Source: Streptomyces sp. CMB-StM0423 (GTDB taxonomy: Bacteria; Actinomycetota; Actinomycetes; Streptomycetales; Streptomycetaceae). From it: a stretch of 64,000 bases of DNA. A model generated the notes under the pieces. The model was not told where the DNA came from, made no database searches, and was given only the letters and a program-made list of their open reading frames with translations. Below are positions 23,607 through 32,023 of the stretch, piece after piece (position 1 is the first letter of the stretch; each line of letters starts with the position of its first letter). A program made the position numbers and the translations under genes. The stretch spans positions 558,001 through 622,000 of the forward strand of contig NZ_CP025407.1 in assembly GCF_002847285.1 (NCBI RefSeq), written 5' to 3'.

Positions 23607-24614
23607 TCAGCCGTCGAGGGGCTGCAGCTCCAGCCGGCCGAGGTGGTCCGGGTCGGCGATCACGTCGATGCCGACGATCGTGCCGTTGGCGACGGCGAGG
23701 GCGAAGGCGATCCGCGGCCGGCCCTGCTGCATCCACACCAGCCCGGGCGAGCCGTCCACGAGCGCCGGGCGGGCGGCCCTGAGCCGCCCCGTGAAGACGT
23801 CGGCGACCGCCACCGCGCCGCGTACCTCCTCCGCCGCACCCGCGGCCACGGCGGCGGCGTCGGCGCGGAGCACCACGTCGGGGTCGAGGAGCGCGACGAG
23901 CGCGTGGAAGTCCTTCCCGCGCGAAGCGGTGAGGAACGCGCCGGCGATCGCACTCCAGCGCGCGGTGACGCCCCAGTCCGCGGGCGCGCCCTTGTCCGAA
24001 GCGGCGCTTGCGGCGTACGAGCCGGCAGAGCGTGCGCCGGGCGCGTCTGCGGCGCCGTGCGGACCCTCCGCGCGGTCGGCCGCGGGGCCCTGTACCCGCT
24101 GCCGGGCCCGGAGGGCCAGTTGCCGGGTCGCGGCGGGTGAGCGCCGGACGATCGGCGCGATCTCGTCGTACGGGACCGCGAACAGGTCGTGCATCACGAA
24201 CGCCAGCCGCTCGGCGGGCGCCATCGAGTCGAGCACGGCGAGCAGCGCGAGCCCGACGGAGTCGCCGCGGAACCCTCTCCCGTGTGCTTCCGGCGGGTCC
24301 GCTCCCGCCGGTTCGGGGTGACCGATTTCTGCTTTTTCGCTATTTAAGGTCTTTTCATCGTCGATGAGATCCAGCGGATCCTCTCCTCGCGCCGTCCGGG
24401 CCCGGAGGATGTCCAGAGAAGCCTCGCCCACGACCGTGCGCAGCCAGCCACCGAGGCTCTCCACCCCGTCCGGTCCCGCACGGCTCACCCGCAACCACGC
24501 CTCCCGCACGGCTTCCTCGGCCAGCTCGGCCGAGCCCAGAACCCTGTGGGCGACCGCGTGCAGATGCGCGCGATGCTCCTCGAACCGCAGGGCCAGGAAC
24601 TCGTGCTCGTCCAT
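23607..24614 (-). CDS. ECF41/SigJ-type RNA polymerase sigma factor with SnoaL-like C-terminal domain
   Basis: Protein of 335 residues. Sigma region 2 is near the N-terminus (HLHAVAHRVLGSAELAEEAV), region 4 near the middle (APAERLAFVMHDLFAVPYDEIAPIVRRSP in two blocks), and a C-terminal SnoaL-like domain ends with ADPDHLGRLELQPL. In ECF41 sigmas this extension acts as a built-in regulator in place of an anti-sigma factor. ATG 24614 has AGGAAGG five bases upstream. Residues about 86-98 (DDEKTLNSEKAEI) are encoded by an AT-rich insert unlike the rest of the gene, with TTA at codon 90 (24347-24345). It is divergent from the FAD oxidase gene. Confidence 0.92.
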   Translation of the reverse strand: MDEHEFLALRFEEHRAHLHAVAHRVLGSAELAEEAVREAWLRVSRAGPDGVESLGGWLRTVVGEASLDILRARTARGEDPLDLIDDEKTLNSEKAEIGHPEPAGADPPEAHGRGFRGDSVGLALLAVLDSMAPAERLAFVMHDLFAVPYDEIAPIVRRSPAATRQLALRARQRVQGPAADRAEGPHGAADAPGARSAGSYAASAASDKGAPADWGVTARWSAIAGAFLTASRGKDFHALVALLDPDVVLRADAAAVAAGAAEEVRGAVAVADVFTGRLRAARPALVDGSPGLVWMQQGRPRIAFALAVANGTIVGIDVIADPDHLGRLELQPLDG

Positions 24615-24747
24615 CGGGTCCTTCCTCCGTTGCACCTGTCACCACCGTGACCAGCGAAGCGCGGCTGATGTGACAAGGAGGCGGCCATGGTGCTCAGGTC
24701 GTGAGACGGCGTTGCCGCCCGCGCGGGGCCCGTGGTCCGATCGCCGC

Positions 24748-25971
24748 ATGACTCGCCGCATCGTGATCGTCGGGGCCGGCATCGTCGGCTCGTCGCTGGC
24801 CCGGGAGCTGGCCGGGCGGGACGGCTGTCAGGTCACCGTCCTCGACCGCTCCCCCGCGGGCCGGCTGTACGGGTCCACGGGCCACGCGCCCGGCTACGTC
24901 GGCGTGCTCGGCGAGGCCCCGGTCCTCACCGAGCTGGCCCGGGCCACGGTGCGGATCTACCGGGGGCTCACGGACGACTACGACGCGACCGGTGATGCCC
25001 GTGCGCGAGGCGTCGCCGGCTTCGAGGAGACCGGCTGCCTGGAGGTCGCCACCACGCCCGCGGCGTACGAGACGCTGCGCGGGCGCGCCGCCGCGGCGGA
25101 GACCGCGGGACTGACCGCCCGGCTGGTGGGGCCCGAGGAGGCCGCGGCGCTGGCGCCGCGGCTCGTCGACCCGGACACGGCCGTGGCCGGGCTGCACTTC
25201 CCCGGCGACGGTACCGCCCGCGCCGGGCTGCTGACCGCGGTGCAGCGGCGCCGGGCGGAGGCCCGGGGCGCGGAGTTCGCCGACGGCGCGGAGGCGACGG
25301 GCCTGGAGATACGCGCCGGGCGGGTGCACGGCGTGTGGCTCGCCGACGGCACGCTCGTACCGGCCGATGACACGGTGCTCGCGTCCGGGATCTGGGGGCC
25401 GCTGCTCGCCGCCCAGGCGGGCGTGGACCTGCCGCTGACGCCGGTGTCCCATCCGTACGTCTACGGCGGGCCGCGCCCAGAGCGGCATCCGCGCGGGCCG
25501 TTCGTACGCTGGCCCGAGCACCACGCCTACGCCCGCGACCACGGCGACCGGGACGGGATCGGCACGTACGACCACGACCTGCGGCCGGTGGCGCCTGCGG
25601 ACCTGGGGGCGCGGGCGGAGGAGCCCTGGCCGGGCGAGCCGTTCGACGGGGCCGTGGCCGCCGCGCTCGCGCTGCTGCCGCCCGCGCACCGCTTCACGCC
25701 CGCCGTCCGCCTCAACGGGGTCTTCTCCGTGACCCCGGACAACCTGCCGCTGCTCGGCCCGTTCACGGGGCTGCCCGGGCTGTGGTCGGCGACGGCGATC
25801 TGGGTCACGCACGCCGCGGGCGCGGCGGCCGCGCTCGCGGAGGCGATGGACGGCGGCGAGCCGGGCACCGGCCTCGCGGCACTGGCTCCGGACCGCTTCG
25901 CGGGCGAGCCGGCCGGGGAGCTGCGCCGCCGGGCGCTGCGCCGCTACCGGGACATCTACGCCGCGGGGTGA
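24748..25971 (+). CDS. FAD-dependent amine/D-amino-acid oxidase-like protein
   Basis: Protein of 407 residues of the DAO family. An N-terminal dinucleotide fold (IVGAGIVGSSLARELA, residues 5-20) is followed by STGHAPGYVG, and the C-terminal FAD contact is seen in NGVFSVTPDNLPLLGPF and WSATAIWVTHAAG. Members oxidise glycine derivatives, sarcosine or dimethylglycine. The layout ending in TPDNLPLLG is like sarcosine or dimethylglycine dehydrogenases, but the C-terminal folate domain is missing. No ribosome binding site is obvious before ATG 24748, so the message may be leaderless. It is followed by a 142-bp gap. Confidence 0.88.
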   Translation: MTRRIVIVGAGIVGSSLARELAGRDGCQVTVLDRSPAGRLYGSTGHAPGYVGVLGEAPVLTELARATVRIYRGLTDDYDATGDARARGVAGFEETGCLEVATTPAAYETLRGRAAAAETAGLTARLVGPEEAAALAPRLVDPDTAVAGLHFPGDGTARAGLLTAVQRRRAEARGAEFADGAEATGLEIRAGRVHGVWLADGTLVPADDTVLASGIWGPLLAAQAGVDLPLTPVSHPYVYGGPRPERHPRGPFVRWPEHHAYARDHGDRDGIGTYDHDLRPVAPADLGARAEEPWPGEPFDGAVAAALALLPPAHRFTPAVRLNGVFSVTPDNLPLLGPFTGLPGLWSATAIWVTHAAGAAAALAEAMDGGEPGTGLAALAPDRFAGEPAGELRRRALRRYRDIYAAG

Positions 25972-26113
25972 GGCGCCGAAGGGCCGGCAGGGGCGCCGAG
26001 CCGGGCCCTCGGCACCCCGGACCCCCCGCGGCTGCTCCGGGGCCCCTGTGGATAACTTCCGGCGCTGTCCGGCCGTCGCCGTAGGATCCCCGTGAGATCG
26101 CCGGAGGTGCGAA

Positions 26114-27880
26114 ATGGCCGTGGACGAAACCCCCGAAGCAGGCACGCCGCCGTGGCGGATGCTGCTCGCGTACGCGCGGCCGCACCGCTGGGCGCTGCTC
26201 ACCGGAGCGCTGCTGTCACTGGCGACGGGCGCCACCGGCCTCGCACTGCCGCTGGTGGCGCGGTCGCTGATCGACGACCTGTCGCACGACCGCTCCATCG
26301 CCGGTGCGCTGTTCGTGATGTCGGTGCTGGTGGTCGCCAACGCCGGGGTGGGGGCGCTGGGTTCGTACGTGCTGCGGCGCACCGCCGAGTCGGTGGTGCT
26401 GACGGCGCGGCGCCGGCTCAGCTCCTATCTGCTGCGGCTGCGGATAGCGGCCGTGGACCGCACGGAGCCCGGGGACCTGATGGCCCGGGTGACGTCCGAC
26501 TCCACGCTGCTGCGCGAGGTCACCACCGACACCCTCGTCGGGCTTGGCACCGGCGGTCTGACCGCCGTGGCGACGCTGGTGCTGATGGGCGTCGTCGATC
26601 CCGTGCTGCTCGCCGTGACGGCCGGCGTGATCTTCGCGGCCGGCACCGTCATCGGCGTCATCGTGCCGCGCATCAACCGGGCGGCCAAGAAGGCCGCGGA
26701 GTCCGTGGGCCTGATGGGTGCGGCGCTGGAGCGGGTCCTCGGCGCGCTGCGCACGATCAAGGCGTCGGGCGCCGAGCACCGCGAGGAGCGGGCGGTGCAC
26801 GAGGCGGCGGAGGAGTCCTGGCGGCAGAGCGTGCGGGCCGCCAAGTGGTCGGCGCTTGCCGGGAACACGGCGGGCCTGTCCATGCAGGTCGCGTTCATCA
26901 CCGTGCTGGCAGTGGGCGGCGCCCGGGTGGCGACCGGGGCGATCGAGGTCGGCACGCTGGTCGCCTTCCTGCTCTACGTCTTCTATCTGATGTCCCCGAT
27001 CCAGCAGGTGGTGAGCGCGGTCGCGCAGTACCAGACGGGGGCCGCCGCACTGGAGCGGATCCGCGAGGCGCAGCTCCTGCCGGCCGAGCCCGCCGCGGAG
27101 CCCGCGCCGCTGCCGGAGCCGGGGGCCGAGCCGGCGGCGCTGGCCTTCGAGGACGTCCGCTTCCGGTACGCGGACGACCTGCCCCATGTGCACCACGGCG
27201 TCAGCTTCGCCATACCGCCGCGCGGCATGACGGCGTTCGTCGGCCCGTCGGGAGCGGGCAAGACGACCGTCTTCTCGCTCATCGAGCGGTTCTACGAGCC
27301 GACCGCCGGACGGATACTCCTCGACGGCGACGACGTGACCCGCTGGGAGATACCCGCCCTGCGCGCCGCCATCGGGTACGTGGAGCAGGACGCCCCCGTG
27401 CTCTCCGGCTCGCTCAGGGACAACCTGCTGCTGGGCAACGCCGCGGCCGGTGAGGACGACGTACGGGAGGTGCTGAAGACCACCCGGCTCGAGGAGCTGG
27501 TGGCGCGGCTGCCGCAGGGCCTGGACACCCTCGTCGGCCACCGCGGCACCAAGCTGTCCGGCGGTGAGCGCCAGCGCGTCGCGATCGCCCGGGCGCTGCT
27601 GCGCCGGCCCCGGCTGCTCCTGCTCGACGAGGCCACGTCGCAGTTGGACGCGGTCAACGAGGCGGCGCTGCGCGACACCGTCGCGGAGGTGTCGCGCGAC
27701 ACCACGGTGCTCGTCGTCGCCCACCGGCTGTCGACCGTCACCAGCGCCGACCGGATCGTGGTGATGGACGCCGGCGAGGTGCGGGCCGTGGGCACGCACG
27801 CCGAGCTGGTCGCCGGCGACCCGCTCTACGCGGAGCTGGCCACCACCCAGTTCCTCGCCGCCGCGGCCGGCACCGCATGA
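26114..27880 (+). CDS. ABC exporter, multidrug/lipid type half-transporter
   Basis: Protein of 588 residues: a six-helix membrane domain (about 20-310), then a nucleotide-binding domain with Walker [10 protein letters not shown] (near residue 377), signature KLSGGERQR and Walker [13 protein letters not shown], with a D-loop and H-switch (VVAHRLST). It exports hydrophobic compounds; the substrate is unknown. ATG 26114 has GGAGGTG upstream. The stop overlaps an in-frame ATG of the next ORF, so the two genes probably share a transcript. It is outside the peptide cluster as judged from its neighbours. Confidence 0.93.
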   Translation: MAVDETPEAGTPPWRMLLAYARPHRWALLTGALLSLATGATGLALPLVARSLIDDLSHDRSIAGALFVMSVLVVANAGVGALGSYVLRRTAESVVLTARRRLSSYLLRLRIAAVDRTEPGDLMARVTSDSTLLREVTTDTLVGLGTGGLTAVATLVLMGVVDPVLLAVTAGVIFAAGTVIGVIVPRINRAAKKAAESVGLMGAALERVLGALRTIKASGAEHREERAVHEAAEESWRQSVRAAKWSALAGNTAGLSMQVAFITVLAVGGARVATGAIEVGTLVAFLLYVFYLMSPIQQVVSAVAQYQTGAAALERIREAQLLPAEPAAEPAPLPEPGAEPAALAFEDVRFRYADDLPHVHHGVSFAIPPRGMTAFVGPSGAGKTTVFSLIERFYEPTAGRILLDGDDVTRWEIPALRAAIGYVEQDAPVLSGSLRDNLLLGNAAAGEDDVREVLKTTRLEELVARLPQGLDTLVGHRGTKLSGGERQRVAIARALLRRPRLLLLDEATSQLDAVNEAALRDTVAEVSRDTTVLVVAHRLSTVTSADRIVVMDAGEVRAVGTHAELVAGDPLYAELATTQFLAAAAGTA

Positions 27881-27909
27881 TGGAAGACGAACGACCGAGG
27901 AGGACCGCC

Positions 27910-29139
27910 GTGCGCCCCGAGCTGCAGATCAGCGCCACCAACCCGGAGCATCCCGCCGCGCTGCTCGACCTGCCCTGGGAGCTGCCGCTCGACGCCTGGC
28001 CGGAGGACTGCCTGGTCGATCTGCCCCGTGGCATCTCGCGGCACGTGGTGCGCTTCGCCGAGGCCGGCGAGGAGGTCGTGGCGATCAAGGAGGTGCCGGA
28101 GCGCGCCGCCCGCCGGGAGTACGAGCTGCTGCGCGACCTCGACCGGCTCGGCATCCCCGCCGTGGACGCGCTCGCGGTCGTCACCGGCCGCACCGGCGCC
28201 GACGGCGAGCCGCTGGAGCCGGCGCTGGTCACCCGGCATCTGGTGGGCTCGCGCCCGTACCGGGCGATGTTCGAGACGACGCTGCGCCCGGGCACCGTGA
28301 ACCGGCTGATGGACGCGCTGGCCGTGCTCCTCGTCCGGCTGCACCTGGCGGGCTTCGCCTGGGGCGACTGCTCGCTGTCCAACACCCTCTTCCGCCGGGA
28401 CGCCGGGGCGTACGCCGCGTATCTGGTGGACGCCGAGACCGGGCAGATCCAGCCGCGGCTGAGCAACGGCCAGCGGGAGTACGACATCGAGCTGGCCCGC
28501 ATGAACATCTCGGGCGAGCTGATGGACCTGGAGGCGTCCGGGGCGCTGCACCCGTCGATCGACCCGATCCCGTTCGGCGCAGCCATCGCCGAGCGGTACG
28601 GGGACCTGTGGCACGAGCTGACCCGGCAGTCGGTCTACCCGGCGGACAAGCGGCACTACATCGAGCGCCGCATACGCCGCCTGCACGACCTCGGCTTCGA
28701 CGTGGCCGAGATGCAGATCACACACTCGCCGGGCGGCGACACCGTCTCGTTCGTGCCGAAGGTCGTCGACGCCGGCCACCACCAGCGCCAGTTGCTGCGG
28801 CTCACCGGCATGGACACCGAGGAGAACCAGGCCCGCCGGCTGCTGAACGACCTGGAGAGCTGGATGGCGACCCAGGACGACTACGCGCCCGGTGACCCGC
28901 TCGGCGCCCGGCCCGAGGTGCTGGCGCACCGCTGGGTGCGGGAGGTCTTCCGCCCCACCGTGGGCGCGGTGCCGCCGGCGCTGCGCGGCCAGGTCGACCC
29001 GGCGCAGATCTACCACGAGGTGCTGGAGCACCGCTGGCTGCTGGCCGAGCAGAAGCAGCAGGACGTGGGACTGGAGGCCGCGGTCGCCGACTACGTCGAG
29101 AACGTGCTGCCGGGCTCCGTGGCCGGCACCTCCGGCTGA
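27910..29139 (+). CDS. DUF4032 protein (kinase-like fold)
   Basis: Protein of 409 residues of the DUF4032 family, conserved in actinomycetes. A lipopolysaccharide-kinase-like region spans about residues 50-200: HVVRFAEAGEEVVAIKEVPE, then LLVRLHLAGFAWGDCSLSN with a catalytic-loop-like Asp, then YLVDAETGQ. The C-terminal part (TGMDTEENQARRLLNDLESW) is family specific. GTG 27910 is chosen for its AGGAGG ribosome binding site and because relatives begin close to LQISATNPEHP; the upstream ATG 27877 overlaps the ABC gene. The function is unknown, possibly small-molecule phosphorylation. Confidence 0.88.
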   Translation: MRPELQISATNPEHPAALLDLPWELPLDAWPEDCLVDLPRGISRHVVRFAEAGEEVVAIKEVPERAARREYELLRDLDRLGIPAVDALAVVTGRTGADGEPLEPALVTRHLVGSRPYRAMFETTLRPGTVNRLMDALAVLLVRLHLAGFAWGDCSLSNTLFRRDAGAYAAYLVDAETGQIQPRLSNGQREYDIELARMNISGELMDLEASGALHPSIDPIPFGAAIAERYGDLWHELTRQSVYPADKRHYIERRIRRLHDLGFDVAEMQITHSPGGDTVSFVPKVVDAGHHQRQLLRLTGMDTEENQARRLLNDLESWMATQDDYAPGDPLGARPEVLAHRWVREVFRPTVGAVPPALRGQVDPAQIYHEVLEHRWLLAEQKQQDVGLEAAVADYVENVLPGSVAGTSG

Positions 29140-29286
29140 CCGCACCTCCCGCTGACCGCACCTCCGGCCGGCGGTGCTGAAGGCGCGGCCCGCGCCCCGG
29201 CCGGCGGCCCGCTGACGGCACTGCCGGGCCTCTTGCCTGACGACGCCCGCTGCCGCCGACCGCCCCCGGCGCGGTAGCGTCCGTCC

Positions 29287-30546
29287 ATGCCCGGGATGTC
29301 GGCCGCCACCGCCGCGCTGCTGCTCGGAGCCGTCGTGGTGCTCTGCGCCGCCGCGGTGCTCATCGGCGTGCGCGTCGCACGCAACCAGCAGTACGGCACG
29401 GCGCAGGAGCGCGCCGCGTACGAGACGCTGCACACCGCCTCCCTCGCCGGCCCCCCGCTGCGCGCCGGCCTCACCGCGGACACCGCTCGCCGCGCCGCCC
29501 CGCACCTGCGCGACCTCCTCGGCGTGCCCGCGCTCGCGCTCGCGGACGGCACGGGCGAGCTGCTGGCCTGGGACGGCCCCGAGGGCAAGCCCGGCCACGA
29601 CCACTCCGAAGCCGTCCCCGACGCCGCGGCCCAGGTGACGGACAGCGGCCGCACGCAGGTCATCGGCCCCCGCGAGGTGGCCTGCGCCTGGCCGGACTGC
29701 CCGCTGCGGCACGCCGTGGCGGTGCCGCTGGCGGTCGCCGGCCGCGTCGACGGCGTGCTCGCCGTCTTCACCTCGCAAGCGTCCGCGGGCCTGGTGCGCG
29801 CCGCCTCCGAGGTGGCCCGCTGGGTCTCCGCGCAACTGGAGCTGGCCGAGCTGGACAGCTCCCGGGCCGCCGCCAGCGAGGCGGAGCTGCGGGCGCTGCG
29901 CGCGCAGATCTCCCCGCACTTCATCTACAACTCCCTCTCCACCGTCGCCTCCTTCGTGCGCACCGACCCGGAGCGCGCCCGCGAGCTGATCGTGGAGTTC
30001 GCCGAGTTCACGCGCTACTCCTTCCGCCGCCACGGCGACTTCACGTCCCTCTCCGAGGAACTGCGCTGCATCGACCGCTACCTGCTGCTGGAGCGCGCCC
30101 GCTTCGGCGGCCGGCTGGAGGTCTCGCTGCGGGTGGCGCCCGAGGTGCTGAGCGTCGTGGTGCCGTTCCTGTGCCTCCAGCCGCTGGTGGAGAACGCGGT
30201 ACGGCACGGGCTGGAGAAGAAGCCGGGGCCCGGCCGGCTCACCATCACCGCGGCCGACGGCGGCAGCGAGGCGCTGATCAGCGTCGAGGACGACGGCGCC
30301 GGCATGGCGGCGGAGACGCTGGCCCGCACCCTGGCCGGTGATCTGGCGGAGCTGGCCGAGCTGGCGGGGGACGCGCCGCGGGCGCCGGGCATCGGGCTGC
30401 GGAACGTCGACGAGCGGCTGCGGCAGGTCTACGGGGACGCCTACGGACTCGTCATCGAGACCGCTCCGGGCGCCGGGACGAAGGTGCACGTCCGGGTGCC
30501 GAAGTTCCATCCGGACGCGGTCCAGAGCGGCCCCGGCGGGATGTGA
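29287..30546 (+). CDS. LytS-type sensor histidine kinase
   Basis: Protein of 419 residues: one N-terminal membrane helix (about 5-27), a GAF-like sensor region (about 60-190), then a HisKA-like His_kinase domain (LRAQISPHFIYNSLSTV, His near 215) and an HATPase domain (LCLQPLVENAVRHGLE, DDGAGM, GIGLRNVDERL). It pairs with the LytTR regulator 47 bp downstream. A TAGCGT hexamer six bases before ATG 29287 suggests a leaderless start. Neighbouring DUF485/symporter genes point to sensing of pyruvate, acetate or a related acid, as with BtsSR and YpdAB in E. coli. Confidence 0.92.
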   Translation: MPGMSAATAALLLGAVVVLCAAAVLIGVRVARNQQYGTAQERAAYETLHTASLAGPPLRAGLTADTARRAAPHLRDLLGVPALALADGTGELLAWDGPEGKPGHDHSEAVPDAAAQVTDSGRTQVIGPREVACAWPDCPLRHAVAVPLAVAGRVDGVLAVFTSQASAGLVRAASEVARWVSAQLELAELDSSRAAASEAELRALRAQISPHFIYNSLSTVASFVRTDPERARELIVEFAEFTRYSFRRHGDFTSLSEELRCIDRYLLLERARFGGRLEVSLRVAPEVLSVVVPFLCLQPLVENAVRHGLEKKPGPGRLTITAADGGSEALISVEDDGAGMAAETLARTLAGDLAELAELAGDAPRAPGIGLRNVDERLRQVYGDAYGLVIETAPGAGTKVHVRVPKFHPDAVQSGPGGM

Positions 30547-30593
30547 GCGAGAGACGGGTTTCGCTGCCGCCGCGCCCCGCATAGGGTTCCCGC

Positions 30594-31379
30594 ATGCTGC
30601 ACACTCTCGCCGTCGACGACGAGGAGCCCGCGCTGGCGGAGCTGGCGTACCTGCTGCGCCGCGACCCGCGGGTGGCCGAGGTGCAGACGGCCGGCGACGC
30701 GCAGCAGGCGCTGCTGGCCCTGGACCGGGCGCTGGCCTCGGGCCGTTCGGTGGACGCCGTGTTCCTGGACATCGGCATGCCGGGCCTGGACGGGCTGGCG
30801 CTGGCCCGGCTGATATCCCGGTTCGCGCAGCCGCCGCGGGTGGTGTTCGTCACCGCGCACGAGGATCATGCGGTGGAGGCGTTCGCGCTGCGCGCCGCGG
30901 ACTACGTGCTCAAGCCCGTGGCGCCGGAGCGGCTCGCGGAGGCGGTGCGCCGCTGTGCCGAGTCGGCCGCGGAGCCGGCGCCGGACGAGCAGCCCGAGCC
31001 GGTCGGTGCGGCGCCGGCGGACCGCGCGGCAGTGGCGGACGAGGTCATCAGCGTGGAACTCGCCGGTGTCACGCGGTTCGTGCAGCGCAGAGAGGTGCTC
31101 TACGCCGAGGCGCAGGGCGACTACGCGCGGCTGCACACCGGCGGCGGCAGCCACCTCGTCCGTATCCCGCTCGCGACGCTGGAGGAGCGGTGGGGGGCGG
31201 CCGGGTTCGTCCGCATCCACCGCAGCCACCTCGTCGCCCTGCACCACGTGCGCGAGCTGCGGATGGAGGCGGGGCGTACGTACGTGGTCCTCGGCGGGCA
31301 CGTGCTGCCGGTCAGCCGGCGGCACACCCGTCAGGTCCGCGAGATGCTGGTCCGACATCCACCCACGGCGGCGGTGTGA
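30594..31379 (+). CDS. LytTR-family response regulator
   Basis: Protein of 261 residues. The receiver has acidic residues VDDEEPAL and phosphoacceptor D59 (VFLDIGMPG) with Lys in YVLKPVAPE; the C-terminal LytTR DNA-binding domain (about 150-255) contains AQGDYARLHT, FVRIHRSHLVALHHV and LPVSRRHTRQVRE. A TAGGGT hexamer seven bases upstream of the ATG and no ribosome binding site suggest a leaderless message and perhaps its own promoter. The stop is one base before the next start, so the symporter genes are likely co-transcribed. Confidence 0.94.
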   Translation: MLHTLAVDDEEPALAELAYLLRRDPRVAEVQTAGDAQQALLALDRALASGRSVDAVFLDIGMPGLDGLALARLISRFAQPPRVVFVTAHEDHAVEAFALRAADYVLKPVAPERLAEAVRRCAESAAEPAPDEQPEPVGAAPADRAAVADEVISVELAGVTRFVQRREVLYAEAQGDYARLHTGGGSHLVRIPLATLEERWGAAGFVRIHRSHLVALHHVRELRMEAGRTYVVLGGHVLPVSRRHTRQVREMLVRHPPTAAV

Positions 31380-31380
31380 C

Positions 31381-31998
31381 ATGGCGGGCGATCGGGGGAT
31401 CTCCGCGCCGAAGAGCGGCGCGCGGAAGAGCGGTGCGCCCGGCGGCCGCGCAGCCAAGGCGAGTTCGCAGAAGAGCAGGGCGCAGAAGAGCGGCACCCGG
31501 AAAAACGGCGCGCAGCAGAACGGCGACGCCGAGGCCGCCCGGCAGACCGGAACGCCCGACTCCCACGTGCCCCACAGCCGCACCCCGCAGAGCACCGCCC
31601 CGCCGGAACCACCCGAGCCGCCGCCCCGCGTGACCGTCGCCCACCCCCGCACCCTCGCCGCCCGCAGCTCCCAGCCGCTGCCCGGCAGCCGTGCCCTCGT
31701 CGCCGACGACCTGGGCCGCCAGACCCCGCTGGGCGACGTCTACCTCCGCTCCCTGATGCGCACCCAACTGCGCCTCGCCGCCTTCGTCGTCGGCGCCCTC
31801 GGCGTCGTGCTCGGCGTGCTGCCGGTGCTGCTGGCGACCGTGCCCAGCGTGCGCGACAGCACGCTGGCCGGCGTGCCCGTGCCGTGGCTGGTGATCGGGG
31901 TCGCGGTGCACCCGGTGATCCTCGCGCTGGCGTGGGTGTACCAGCGCCAGGCGCGCAAGAACGAGGCCGAGTTCGCGGACCTGGTCGAGCGGTCGTGA
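31381..31998 (+). CDS. DUF485-like small membrane protein with long repetitive N-terminus
   Basis: Protein of 205 residues. The first 60 or so are low-complexity Lys/Ser/Gly/Ala repeats (KSGARKSGAP, QKSRAQKSGTRKNGAQ), followed by a Pro-rich stretch. The last 80 hold two membrane helices in DUF485 style (RTQLRLAAFVVGALGVVLG and PWLVIGVAVHPVILALAWVY). DUF485 proteins are encoded next to acetate/monocarboxylate symporters as likely accessory subunits, and this one precedes such a symporter by 25 bp. The basic tail is unusual for the family; its role is unknown. Confidence 0.85.
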   Translation: MAGDRGISAPKSGARKSGAPGGRAAKASSQKSRAQKSGTRKNGAQQNGDAEAARQTGTPDSHVPHSRTPQSTAPPEPPEPPPRVTVAHPRTLAARSSQPLPGSRALVADDLGRQTPLGDVYLRSLMRTQLRLAAFVVGALGVVLGVLPVLLATVPSVRDSTLAGVPVPWLVIGVAVHPVILALAWVYQRQARKNEAEFADLVERS

Positions 31999-32023
31999 CC
32001 GCGGTCGTGACAGGGCACAGCAC

